Assembly (NCBI RefSeq): GCF_047663525.1
Contig: NC_092591.1
Span: forward strand, 49,019,501 to 49,083,500
Source: Anas platyrhynchos
Lineage: Eukaryota; Chordata; Aves; Anseriformes; Anatidae
Length of the DNA: 64,000 nt
Direction of reading: 5' to 3'
The first letter of the stretch is position 1. The number at the start of each line of letters is the position of its first letter. The position numbers and the translations under genes were made by a program. Below, piece after piece: positions 31,555 to 44,201 of the stretch. Below the pieces are notes generated by a model. It was given only the letters and a program-made list of their open reading frames with translations, had not been told where the DNA came from and ran no database searches.

Positions 31555-32719
31555 AACTGACTAGGTTACCTGTCTTTTCCCATTGTTTCTTTCCTATTTC
31601 CTTCTCACCGTTCTTCCATCTTTCCTCACATTCCTTTAAAAACAGCCAAATGCTAGAGTTTGCTTCTCCCAACAGGGAAGATGCCTGTGTACTGTGACAG
31701 CTTCATTGCAAGCAGGTCTTTTCAGAAACCCAGCCCACCATGTGTGTAAGGCCAAATAAATTAGGCTGTGCCATAGCTAATCCGTTTGTCCAGAGCAATG
31801 GTCTGGGTTCCTGCAGTGTGACTTTTGCATTGATACAGCGGGACACAGACTGTGAGATCATCCTGACAGGAAATGCTTGCTAACCTTATAAACATCAATA
31901 GCTGTATAAATAAGGAGTAATAGTTACTATGTCAAATAACAAAGAGATCTGCAAGGCTGTGTAAATGCAGTATGATTGGTATATCCTAAAGAAAAGAGCC
32001 ACAAGAAAAGATGATTTTCCTTCTCTTTCCCTCCAACAAAAATAATTAAAACCAACTCAGTTTGCGAGGGTGTAGAAAAAGACTTCTCTCTTGATGCTGT
32101 TCTGAAGACGCCTCTGCGCTGCTGAATTCTCAAGGCAGCACTGGTCCGTGCCTTGTGCTTTGTCTTGCACTGGACTGCCTGAGCCTGGGCACTGAGCACA
32201 TGAACAAAGACTTTGCAGGTTTAAATAAGATTGACTGGGCTCCTGAGAGTAGCAGGAAGAAGTTATTATTGGATTAGCCCATGACACCATCTTTCACAAT
32301 TTTTAATAAAAGTGCCACTCACAGAGCTTTGCAGACTGATCAGGGAAGTATTGCTGACAAGTGCAAATGGACACTAAAGATTTCCAGAGTGAGATGTTTC
32401 TGATCCAAATGCAGCTCAGATTTCCACTGGCTACAATGAACTTTGTTCACAGTCTATTAAGCTGGGTTCGTCTGATATTCCCTAACTTTATGGCCCATTA
32501 TTATTTTTTATCTCTTGCAATCATCTGAGTGACTCCTCAGAGACTTTGGCTTATATTAGATGGTCTGGAAAGTGTGCGGGTGAAACAAGAATGATAATGC
32601 TTACCGTAAATACTAACCTAGTTTTTTTCTTTCGGCTGTGGCAGCATAACCTTGAATAACTGTTTCTTCCACTCTGAAATAATGAACACCAAACAACACA
32701 GGACCAGCTGCCCTGCCGT

Positions 32720-32769
32720 AATGAACACACCTCTACATTAGCACAATGAACACACCTCTACATTAGCAC
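32720..32769 (+). repeat. Exact 25-bp tandem duplication
   Basis: Two perfect adjacent copies of a 25-bp unit beginning aatgaacacacctc and ending tagcac. The prefix aatgaacac also occurs shortly before. Identity between the copies suggests recent slippage or duplication. Confidence 0.92.
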
Positions 32770-35700
32770 GGTCTAACTGTGTGCACCTTGGGCCATACAT
32801 CTCCCAGGCACCATGTCCCATCCCAGTGAGGTCTGCGTTGCCTGTAGCAGCAAAGCAAAGCAAGCTTTCCCTTCATCAGTTTTTCCTTCAGACTACCAGT
32901 CAAAATGTCAATGGAAACAATCAAGTACCAATGAGATACCAAATATCAGTGAAAAGGCCCTTATCAGCTCTCCTCAGCATATCTGAGACCATAATGACTT
33001 CATGGTTTCTTTCATCCTGATATAAAACTAATCTGAGTGTCTTTTTCCATAGCAGACATCAAAATGGGCAAGGTAAGAGAAAAAGCTTCTATCAGCATTT
33101 TTAAAAGAGAGGCAACATTAAGGGTAAGTGACAATATAACAGTAAATTACACAACCAGTCTCTAAAATGAAAGATAGGCATTAAAAGCACATTTACAGTT
33201 AACAAAATGGATGAGATTTCTTGGAACAGCTTGGAGGGATCTTTTAAAGGGATAATACTTACAGTACATGAAAATATTTTTTTTCTTCCAGCTACAATAG
33301 CAAAAAAAAAAAACCCTATGATTAACTTTGTTTCCTCCATTCAGAACTGACCAACACCATACAAGTCAATGTCAGCTGCTCAGTCATAGCAGAGGATGTG
33401 CTGAACACACTGTATCACATCTTTAACCCTGCATATGTAGATCCTCCAAACAAGAATCATGCCAAATTTCCCAGAATATGTAGAAGTTTCTGATACATCT
33501 ATCTGGAAATATGTTTACTGGAAAAAGACATCCTACTTAACCAAGAGACGGACTGACTGTATTAATTAAAGCTTTTTCTCTCTCACAGAGATGCCCTCAC
33601 AGATCCTGACATACTTCTGAAAAACTATAAGAGAGACAAACATCTGGAGATTTAGCAACATGCATGAAATACATTAAATAAATATTGCATCACTGCCTCT
33701 TCAAGTGTGCAACCCCAGTGTGAGCCGCCGTCAGGGATCCTGCCTTGACATTTGCAGTGAGGGTAAGTAACAATGTTCAAAGAATCTAGGTATTTAAGTA
33801 GACTTTAATGTTACTGGGATATTGCTGTGATGTGATTGTGCATTGAATTTCTTAGGCACCTAGGCTGGCACAGATATGGTGTTCAGTTGACATAACTCTC
33901 TGTGAATTTGTTCCATGGCCACCAATGGGGATGGCAATTCAGAGCATGAACCAGCCACTGATGATGTGCACAGTCACGTGCAAAAGAGACTAACTTGCAC
34001 TGGCTCAGTGTGCAGCTCCCTAAGGAGCTGGAGCCTGATGATCAGATCAATAGATGGGGGGAAAAAACAACACAGAAACACCACTACCAAAAAAGACACC
34101 AAACAAACAGAATTTTAGATTTTTTTTTTTCACATTCCTGTGTTTCTAAACCTATTCCAAGCATCAATGTATTCCTGCCATGATCTGCTGATTCCTGACA
34201 GTGATTCAGTGCGTTTACCTTTTGCAGCACTACAACCAAAATGTGATCAGATCATAGGTAGATATGCCCAGACTATCTCATTTCTGTTAACACTGTGGTT
34301 CTCAGCATTGACCAGAGGCATGAACAGTTAGTTATTCAGGTTTTGGTTGGTTGGTTTTATAACATATGCTGATCTCCAGCAAGTATTCAGTCTCCTAAAA
34401 GGTACCAATTTTCCATGTTCTTGTCTATGTAATCCCAGAGCCAGTACTACTGACTAGAGACAGATGAGTCTATTACTGATGATACAATTAACATCTTTAA
34501 ACAAAGCTGCAGAACACCCCAAGTTCCCAGCATTTCCTCTGACATACCATTCCCTTGTATCCTAGAGATCTTCTCCACCAAACAGGGTGGGGTTGGAGAA
34601 TGATGGAAGCTCTAACAATCTCCTCAGCATTAGCTGAGATGATTGTTGTGTGTTAAAAATTCACATTCTGCACATTTTATGCTCTAGAAGATTTTTAGTG
34701 AGAAGCCATAGTTGAATATTTTCAACATTAATATCAAAACTGGTGGCATAAATAAATATTGAGAAAAACAAAGCCTGACTAGAGACTTCATGGTCAAGAC
34801 TAGGCAGCACCTGGGCCTTTTGAGTTTCAGCAGCATGATTTTGACTTCTCTGTAGCAATGGCTGCTGTGCTGGATTCACTTTAGTGAAGAAATGTCTTTG
34901 TGCGCTTTGTAATTCAAGAAATGGGATTTTCCACACCATGGGAGAAGTTGTTGCTTTCTCTTCTGCTTGTTGGCCTCTCTTGCTTGACAGAAAGGAAGCA
35001 GGACCATGGACTGATCTCAGCTCACCAGGATGATGAAACACTTCTCCTTTTAGCTCCCATTCGAAGTACATTAGCCACCTCCCAGTTTTAGATGCTGTAA
35101 GTGGGCAGCTGCTCCATCTAACAACAGAATCCCTGCTAAGGAATGTCAGGTAGAGTGAGAGCCATTTTTCTCGTGTCCACAGAATTGAGGGTCACACACT
35201 TACACAACCTTCTGCTGTTTTTTAAAGGGAAGAAAAATCAAGGGTGTGTCTTTGACCTTTAAAATATGATGGGAATTCCCCTACAGACTTGGAGGGGTTA
35301 GGGAACAATGGTATAGATCAGTCTGAGACAGCTTAGGGGTTGGAAAACAGTAGTAGAGCTCAATTCAGTGCTATAAAAATGGTCATCCTTTTTAAATACC
35401 TTTCATCTGTTAACAAGGTCCATAAAACCTCTACAAGGTGAAATAAAAGTGCCTATTTCTCTCAGAGGTCTAGGTGGCCAATGTTCACATAGAGGTCTAC
35501 ATGGGAGATGTCTAGACTTATCCGAAAGCCATCCTACCTCAGGATCTTAAATTTATTCTGATATGGAAACAGTCACGTATATACATTCCTCATTTGGTGT
35601 CCCCTGAAAAAAAAATTTCACCTCTCTGACTGAAAACTGTGGGACGCTAAGGAAGGTTGTTGTGAAGGCATGCACATACTCAGTAGATTCCTTGTTGTAA

Positions 35701-37008
35701 CAAACCTGTGTCCTCAGACAACATATTTAATAATTTTTAAGATAGGGACAATTTTCCTTTCCTACTGACAGAGCCTCAAAGGGCCTCATTCATTAAAGTG
35801 GTGCTTTAGATAAGTATAAAAAGTTGTACGTGTCTTCACATCTTGTACAATCTGCAGCTTTATAAGCTTGAGTAGTCCCCTTTCTTTCTTTAAGGTCAGT
35901 GCCTTAATTGTAGGGCTGTAAAGCAATCCTCCTCATGCTTTGGCCCAGGGAATAATTGCAGCTTAATGAATTAGTCCATGAAGTTTGAAATCCTCTCAAT
36001 TAGACTGATTAAAAGAACAGTGAGCTATAGCATGGCTGTCTCATAAACAGTAAACAAACATAGGGTCCTTAGGCAGAGACAGAATTTCAATGTCAGATCC
36101 TGATTCTTGTGTCCTAGTCCCAGCACCACAGGACTGAAAGGCAGTTTGCCCTGAGGTCAGCTTGGCTGATAGGCAAATTCTGGAGACGTTGGTGGGTTTG
36201 AGTGCCTCCAGCACAGTGGGTGAGGAAGGGTGACCTTGTGGGTCCTAGTGAGGGTAAGGACTAAGCTTTGAACCTGGCATTTTGTGGCTGAAAAATACAG
36301 CTGTAAGAAATGAGGATTTTGGATATCTTTTGAGAAAAATCAACGAGTCTGTGTTCTGTTTTGGGTAATGTGACAACTGTGGGATTTTGTGGTAGTCACT
36401 TTGTGAAACTTCTGAGTGAAAGGTGCTATATGGTCAAATTACTATTAGTCTCTACAGGAAAGTACAGGGAAATGTTGTATGCTAACTACCCTGGCACAAA
36501 GCAGAGCCTGGAAGAGATCACATCTCTTATCCTGAATCTACCGAGCCAGAACAAAGCAGAGGGAAGGGCAATAAATATATCTTGGGAAGGGGAAGCCCTG
36601 CAGAAAGCACCCAGCCAATTCTGAGAGTTGGGAAAAGAAATTCCCCTCTTGTCTCTCACAAGTCATCAGCTGATGCTATGAGCCATGAGGTTCAAAAACA
36701 TTTACTGCTGCCCTTCTTTGCATAACTGCCGTGGTTACTCCCGCTGCTGCAGTTGCTGAAGCCCAGCTGCCCCATTTGCACCATGATAACCTCCCGCAGC
36801 GGCAAATTCCACAGCCAGCCCTGCTGTAGAACATGCTCCCTTTTAGGGATCACTGTTGGTCATCCTCATTCTGAAGACACATCTCGAAGAAAGCAATATC
36901 CTATTAAAGTAGCAGCAAGGAGGCTGAACCTTTTCCTCCCCTGTGTATTTTCCGTCTAGTTTCATATTATTCCTCACATAAGTCACGAGAGGAACAGAGT
37001 CTCTAAGA

Positions 37009-37110
37009 ATTTTGTACCAAATGAAATGTACATAAAGCACCAATGAACATTTCATGTACCAATGAAACGCTTTGTTTCTTTATGTACCATTTTGTACCAA
37101 ATTAAACGTT
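37009..37110. repeat. Cluster of TGTAC-containing short repeats
   Basis: attttgtaccaaat at 37009-37022 recurs as tttgtaccaaat at 37091-37102. Between them are atgtacat, tcatgtaccaatgaaa and tatgtacca. Direct and inverted copies alternate within 100 bp. Confidence 0.6.
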
Positions 37111-40100
37111 TTAAGCCAGGCCTGAGCAGACACTGACACAGCCTTGCTGAGGATGCAGCATGGCAGTGGGCTTCCATCCCAGCAGCATTGTGCTCCACGT
37201 ATAGCCTCTGGTTCATGCTGCAGACTCCAGGGCATCAGAGCCTCTGGTGGGACGGGCATGGGACTTTCTGTCATTCCCAGCAAATACACAGAGGGACACA
37301 GCCAGCCACCAACTTCACTGTGCTGCTCAGGGTGGGGTGGTGCGTGGTGGTGGCGACAGAGGGCCAGAGACACTTTTGCTGCTCCCTTAGAAGCCAATGA
37401 GGCAAGACCTCAGTAACTCACAGCTTAGGTTGGTCTGAGAGCGCCATTTGCCTGTGGATCACAGAGGTGTTTTTAGCCGTCTCCTCCCCATGCTTGCTGT
37501 TTGTGCAAGTCTGTTTTTTTTCTCATTTGCCTGTAGTGAACCAAAAAGACAAGCTTTTGTTGCATGGGAATGGGTGAAACATGAGATCTGGCCCTTTGCT
37601 AGCCCGGTATAAGTGTTTACATATTTTAATAGTTCTAATTAGTATCTCTTTAAAACATAAGGGTTATCCAACCCACAAGGATTGATGGATTGATGACATT
37701 TGCTCACATATTGATCCTTCAATGTCAGACCCTTCACTTTCTATGACCACTTTGGCTGTTGGCTCACGAGCGTTCAGGTCCAGTGACACACCTTGCAAAG
37801 CTAAAATCAGCAGCCCTGGATGTGACCAGCCTCATGCAGTGCTCATGTGCAGGCTCCCTGCTCTCCCCCCAAGTCGTGAGAAGCAGCTGGTAAAGCTGTA
37901 ACAAAACTCCCAGCTGCACCATCACTCACAGCCTTGGGTTTAAACAAAAGGTCAATGTAGTTCTCAAGTGAGAAACTTTAGATTAAAATATAAACAAATG
38001 AGTGAGAAATGGTGCCAAGCTTGGAGGGATTAAGGGATTCAATGAAAGATGAAACTTCAAAAAGTGTTTGAGCCTGTTTCTTAATCCTTGAAACTGAAAA
38101 GCACAGTAAAGTAACCTCTTAATTGCTACACACCTGTGCATGCCTTTGCCACTGCCTGCAAAGGCAGCACACGTATTTTAGCAACCAGAAAGATGGGCAT
38201 CCCTCAGCCAAAGAGCTGTTCACAGTTCCAGCTAAAGGAACCCTTTTCTGTGTATGGGAAGGACAAATTTGCTCTTACAAGTACAAAGGCTCTTCTATGT
38301 ACAGCAACAGGGCAATGTTACTCCTGGCCAAATTATCTTTTCTAGATGGTGGGACAGATAGGTAGGCCTCTTTTAATTGAGGGAGTTTATTCTTTCAATA
38401 GTGCTATACCACTCGTATTGCTCACTAGTTCCTCAGAAGAAAGCATTGCTTCAAGAGTCCATTCAGACCGTGGCCTGGAAGCTCAGCAGGCTACTGAGGT
38501 AATTTGGGCTCGAAGTTCAGCCCAGGGACTAAAGGAAGCATCCAGCAACAAGAACACCTCTGCTTGGCTTCTTGTCTTGCCATGTATTTCTTTGGAGAAA
38601 TACAAACATTTGAACTTTTGCTTCAGTTTAATCCTGAAAATAGGAGTAGCAGTATGTCCTGCTGTACAGAAGTGCAGTGTGTTTCCCTCAGTATTTGCAT
38701 AAACCACTTGAGCCTGTTTCAGTGCTTCACTATGTTGAGTTTCTCCTTCAGATGACCTTGTAAGCTATCAGCGCCACAGCCAGATGAAACTAACTCTTAA
38801 CTAGGCGGCTTCCAGAAAGAAATGAAAACTTTTGTCTGTTGTTTCTCAGGCACTCTGGGCAGAACAGAAAGCTTAATGCTGCCAGTGCTGTTGGCTCAAA
38901 CAATGCTTTTGACATTTCAGGAATTAAGCATGAAGGATTAGAGGATAAATGGCACGTTGTTGTGGATGAAGAATAATCTTTAACCCTTCACACGTCCCAA
39001 AAGTGTATGTGCATTATCTGGGTGGACAGTGAAGAGGACTTGGGGAGGGGACATTTGGGCTTCCTTTCATCATTACAGGTCTATGTTCATATCTGAATTT
39101 AGGGGAATTTGGTGGAAAATCTGTAAATGTTAGGTTAGTGAGCAATGGAGGAACTTCAACAGTGGGCATGATGCAAAGTTTTCTGTGACAGGAAAGGGAT
39201 GAGAGGAAGTGTTAATGTGCTGCATTTAGGTGCTTGGATTTATAATGAACAGGTAGGTCAGTGGCTTTTCAGCCGCTTCTGCAAGCAGGGAAACATCCTG
39301 GAAAGATTATCACTGTTGTGCTGCTCAGGATTTTGCAAAATCATCAGTGGAGCCAGTCCTTGCCTTAGTTTAGGTGTTGGGCAATGAATTTTGATGTCAA
39401 TTAAATCCATGATTTAAAAAATGAAAATGATGTTTCTCTTTCAGTAGCATATTTCTGTTGTTCTTCAAGAAAACCATTAGTTTATATTTTTATAAAGCAT
39501 CCCACACTCACTGGAAGCTCAGCAGTGCTTGTTCCCTTACTCTTTATCCTACAGCATTAAAATAGGCACACACATTACCATTTTTTTCCATGTAAAACTA
39601 TTTCAAAGAAGTTGTTTAAGAATTGAACAATGTATTTTTCTCTTATTATAGTTTCTTCTGTTAAAATACTTTGCAGTTTTAAAGTGATGTGTTTAAGGGA
39701 TTGCTTTGCTGAGACTGAGATGCTCTGTGAAATATAGCATATGCTTACTAGCACACAGAACTACACACAAGATTAGGACAAGAAACGAAGGTTTATAATC
39801 AAGCATTTTAGAACTGAGGAAGAACTCAGAAAATCAAATTATCCCAGCCACTGAAGCATTCCTCACTAATTAGGCACATCAGCATTAAAAATGGAGCCTG
39901 GGAACTATGTTTCTGATCAAAGAGGAGAGAAAGAGAACAAGCAAGGGAGCGGGTCTGTAGAGAACAACAGGAATGGAACAATATGAGTGCAGAAATGAAG
40001 AAGCAGAGGAAAAAGTGACAGAAGACACAGCAAGATCTGCCTAGAAACCCCGGGAATCTCCAGTCCAGTCCTTTCTTCTGTTCTGAGGCAGAATCAACAT

Positions 40101-43100
40101 CAAGATAACTCCTGACAATTCTTTGTTCAGCCTCTTCTTAAAAAGCACCAGCAAAGAATGTCCCTCAGCTTCCCCAAATAGTTCATTGCCACACTATTTC
40201 AGACAGCTGGAAAGTGGCCAAAACACCCCAAACACCTTCAGTCCTGCAAAAAGCTTTGTTCAAACTTCAACTACTACAAATGATAAAGGTTTTACATTCA
40301 CATGACAAATAAGAGCAGTGCAGCATCCTCTGTTATGCCCTGACACTAGGGCAGGGCTGTTCCACTGGCTGCCAACAGCAATCATACTTTTGGCTATCTC
40401 ATGTCCAATTAGTCATTAGATTTGACCTGGACTTGTTTAACAGATCTGAAGGGATCAGCATTCAAATTCATGTGACTACAGCTCTGCAAAAATATGATGG
40501 ATAATGAACTGAAATCTAGGGTAGGATAAATTGTTCTTGCCAAAAGGAAAGTTAAACATCATTATCTTACTGATTCTTCAGGATTAAGTTACACTGATTT
40601 AGGGCTACATGAGGGCACCGAATTGAAACTTTAACATGCTTTAGCATATACGCATTGACTTCATGCACTTAATTGATTCACCTCTACATTTCTTGATAGA
40701 CAAATGACAGTCAGAGGTCAGCCAGGAAGTCGGGGAGCTGAACTAACAAAAATCATGTTAGTTTCTGTAACCATTGTTGTTTTGCTTTTTACATGGACCT
40801 CAGCTAGGAATGGTATGCAACTCCTATTACCGCTCCTATTAGTTTTCCATTATGTAGGCTTACAGATCTCTCCCATGCCAACTTCTAGTGAAGAGGTTTA
40901 GAAGGCACGTCCTCACTTCATGTCCAACTCCATTTACAATATTGAAATACTGTCGGGTCTTAACACGCTCAGGCTGTACCAAGGCCAAGTCAGATAGTAA
41001 TCAGTTGTCATGCTTTGAGAACATTTGCTTGTAATATGTCTCTGTACATTTCTGCAAGGGAGGAGCTGCAGAGGTGCCCAGGAAGGGCAGATGCGGGGAA
41101 CAATGGGGAATTGCCCTCCTATGTGAGTGCACAGAAAATGAGGAAAGTATCTTTGTTCACTTTTGCTGTAGGCGGTTTACAATGCTGTTTTCAAAACTTC
41201 AGTTTCCCCTTTGGGACATCTCAGAGTCTGTGTTAGAACAGCATTAATGGTCCTATAGGTTAGACACAGCTTACAGAATGAGGATACAGTTGATATCAGG
41301 TAGTACTTTTGCAATGATCAATAATGTAAGCTATACAGCCACAAGGACCATTCACCCTTCTTGCTTAATCAGTAGTTCACACTATTATTTGTGCTATTTC
41401 TTTCTCATGTAAACCTGTGAACAATATTTCTTTGGAGGAATCTCCAGCATCATAAGGATTTTTAATAGGCATTTCAATTTTCAAACAGGAGCAGTCCTTT
41501 AGTTCCCCTATTTTTCCTGGAAGAAGTCTTTAATGTTAAGCTGACTGCAGTCCTCATTCACCAGGTCACCTGATGAGGTAAATTTTAGAGTGTGATATCT
41601 ATTAAGATAAATTAAAACCTTTAAGATATACATATGGTTAATTAAAGGAAGATGGGTAGCATCTAACTGGTTCAGCTGTCATTGCAATATTATTCCTGAA
41701 GTGAGTACAATAGTCACTCATATACAGTGTTTTTTAGGGGAGAATGTTGAAAGACCTCAGCATAAACCATGTTTAGATAGTACAGTTTGTCCCCATGGAT
41801 TAAACAAATCCTGTTTAGAATCACCTACTAAACAAGAATAAAGATGGAGGAGACTTATCAATGGCAAAGACTCTTTTCTGCTCATTCAGGCCCCTGTGAA
41901 GTGCTCTAGATTCCAGGCAGAGCTGTATATTTTTCAAAGTTTGAGTATGCTTCCATTAAATTTCTGCCTGTGATTTATATATATAAACATCAGTTTGTAA
42001 ATACTTCACAAAATGGAACTCTGGTCTGAAACTGGTTACACATCTGTATCACTTGGTTACAAATAGTATCAACTGGCTGGCTGCAGTAGCCTTACATACG
42101 GCTTACACAGTCATTTTGCAGTTATCCCTCTTAAGAGCTCGTTAGGAAAACAAAAAAGACAAAAAACAAACAGAAGAATAAAAGCATGATCAAGGAAAGA
42201 ATTATATGACTTCGGTCACTGGGAAGCCTCAAACTCACTTCAAGCAGAAAATTTTCAATAAAGCATGCAATTAGGAAATAGTCCATAGACCATAAGATGG
42301 TTGCATACAAATCTCACAGTCTTTGTAGTTTTAAACCAAGACACGGTTGATCTTTAACTTATGAAGTCTTTTTGTGTGACTGCGGGGTGGAAAAATGTTG
42401 TTTGTTTATTTAAAGTCTACTTCCATTAAAAACAACCAAAATACAGGAGAAGAATAATAGAAAGACTCTTGAAGGACACATCTATGTCTGGAATCCATAA
42501 TGATGTGTGAAAGAGCAAAACACGTACATTAAATGCATCTCTCAGTCATTTTAACTTTGAGTAACTGTTCCTTCCTCTGTTGTGGAGTACATGCCAGAGA
42601 ATTGTTCATCAGCTGAGCTCACCCGGTCTTTTTGTCAGTACTCATCAGTGGTATGGGGTGGTTTGTGTCCAGAATATCTATCAGGCATGGATAGCCTGTA
42701 CTATCAGGCTGGTGCTTGGGTAGGCATGGGTCCCAAGCTGCGAGAAGGAGCAGGCTGGACTGATACAACAGATGCAGTCACTGTGAGTCCGTGCTTCCCA
42801 TAGCAGTGGGTCCAGGGCTGAGTTCACTACTTCTTTGGGAAATTTCTCCTTGGAATATGCAGTTGCTGGTTGGGGGATGAAGTGGAGGCTACGTGGGCAG
42901 GTGTATGCTGCTTTCCCAAGCAGGTAGGAGCTGTCAGTGAGGAATGTAGCTCATGGGCTAAACCCCCTCTTTATGGCTCCTTGTTGAGAAGCAAGATCCA
43001 AGTGCCTAGGCAGAGGTTAGGAGATCTTCTTTTTAGATACTAGTCATTGCATTTTCTGATAAGCACTTGCATGCAATGCTGGTGAGGAATCTGCCAGGGC

Positions 43101-44166
43101 AGCATTTTTTTCCACCAGAAATTTCCCTTCTGTAAAATTGAAATATTTTTTGAAAATACATTGCCTTAGAATATTACTGGAAATGACATTCTTAATCAAA
43201 TCAGACAGTGAGAAGCTCTACTTCATTCAAAACTATGTGGCAATACCAGGATGGATACACAGTTTCTTATAGGAAACAATGTCCTGGATGACTCTCAAGT
43301 AAGGAGAATATTCCATCCACTGAAGTGATTTTCATATTCAGTCAGTTAAAAAAAAGAACATGGAGGTCTTGACTTGGTAATGAAGGAATACATAAGTGCA
43401 AAAGAAACATCCCTACAATGGATCAGAGAGCAGATTTTAAAAGAATGCAGATGTCTGTTGTCTGAACTGTGAACACTACCAAGTGGTTTCCAGTATGGTA
43501 AAAATGGCAAGACAGTGAAATAGACAGCTCAGTCAAACATATATTTATTTTTCATGGCTGTTGATGCAATTTTGGTGACTGCATTTACACACAGATGTGA
43601 TATCAAATATCCAGTGTAGGATATCCTTAACATTTATCAGTACGTTCAATAGCTGGTAGCAGCAGCAGTCATTTTATCAAAGACAAGCATCATAAACTCT
43701 GTAGTTGCTTATATATTTTCGATGTGACATTCAATTATTCCTGAAAGAGAATTAATCCTCTCCCTTCAACTGCTGTGCGAGGGTATAGGATCCATTGCTG
43801 TTATCAGGTCTCTCCTGGATAGCATGTATCTCATTTCTTTAAGGTGAGCAAAAATAAAGTAGCTTGGAAGAAGCCATTTTACACAAACTTGACAGTCATC
43901 TCCCACGAAATTACACAATTCTCCACTTGACTTCTAATATGCTCTATTAGTGCAAGACAGCTAAATGCTGTTCAAATCAGATGAGCGAAAAGAACCTGTG
44001 ACCCTATTTTATGAAACAACTTAAAGACTCAGCACAGTCTACCTCTAATGTAATTCCCAAAGCTGCTGATTTTTGAGTTTCTTTTCAGGTGTCCCCTGGA
44101 TCTTCTCTACTACAAAAACATTAAATGATGTTTGCTGACCCAATATCAAAGTCTTAAAATAATGTT

Positions 44167-44201
44167 ATTTTTTTTTATTATTTTTTTAATTTTTTTTTTT
44201 T
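44167..44201 (+). repeat. T-rich low-complexity tract
   Basis: T runs broken by ATTA and AA. Confidence 0.85.

Larger units (their letters stand above)
26007..37000. other. ELF5 upstream region, first part; no exon recognised
   Basis: The ELF5 promoter and any 5' exon must lie here or further right, but I could not fix them. I looked on the minus strand for an exon like the human ten-residue upstream exon and found none. Contents: a TA/CA microsatellite at 27465-27533, a TTTA run at 31537-31554, a GC-richer block at about 31070-31510 and a 25-bp tandem duplication at 32720-32769. Open frames are short and mutually overlapping. Confidence 0.5.
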
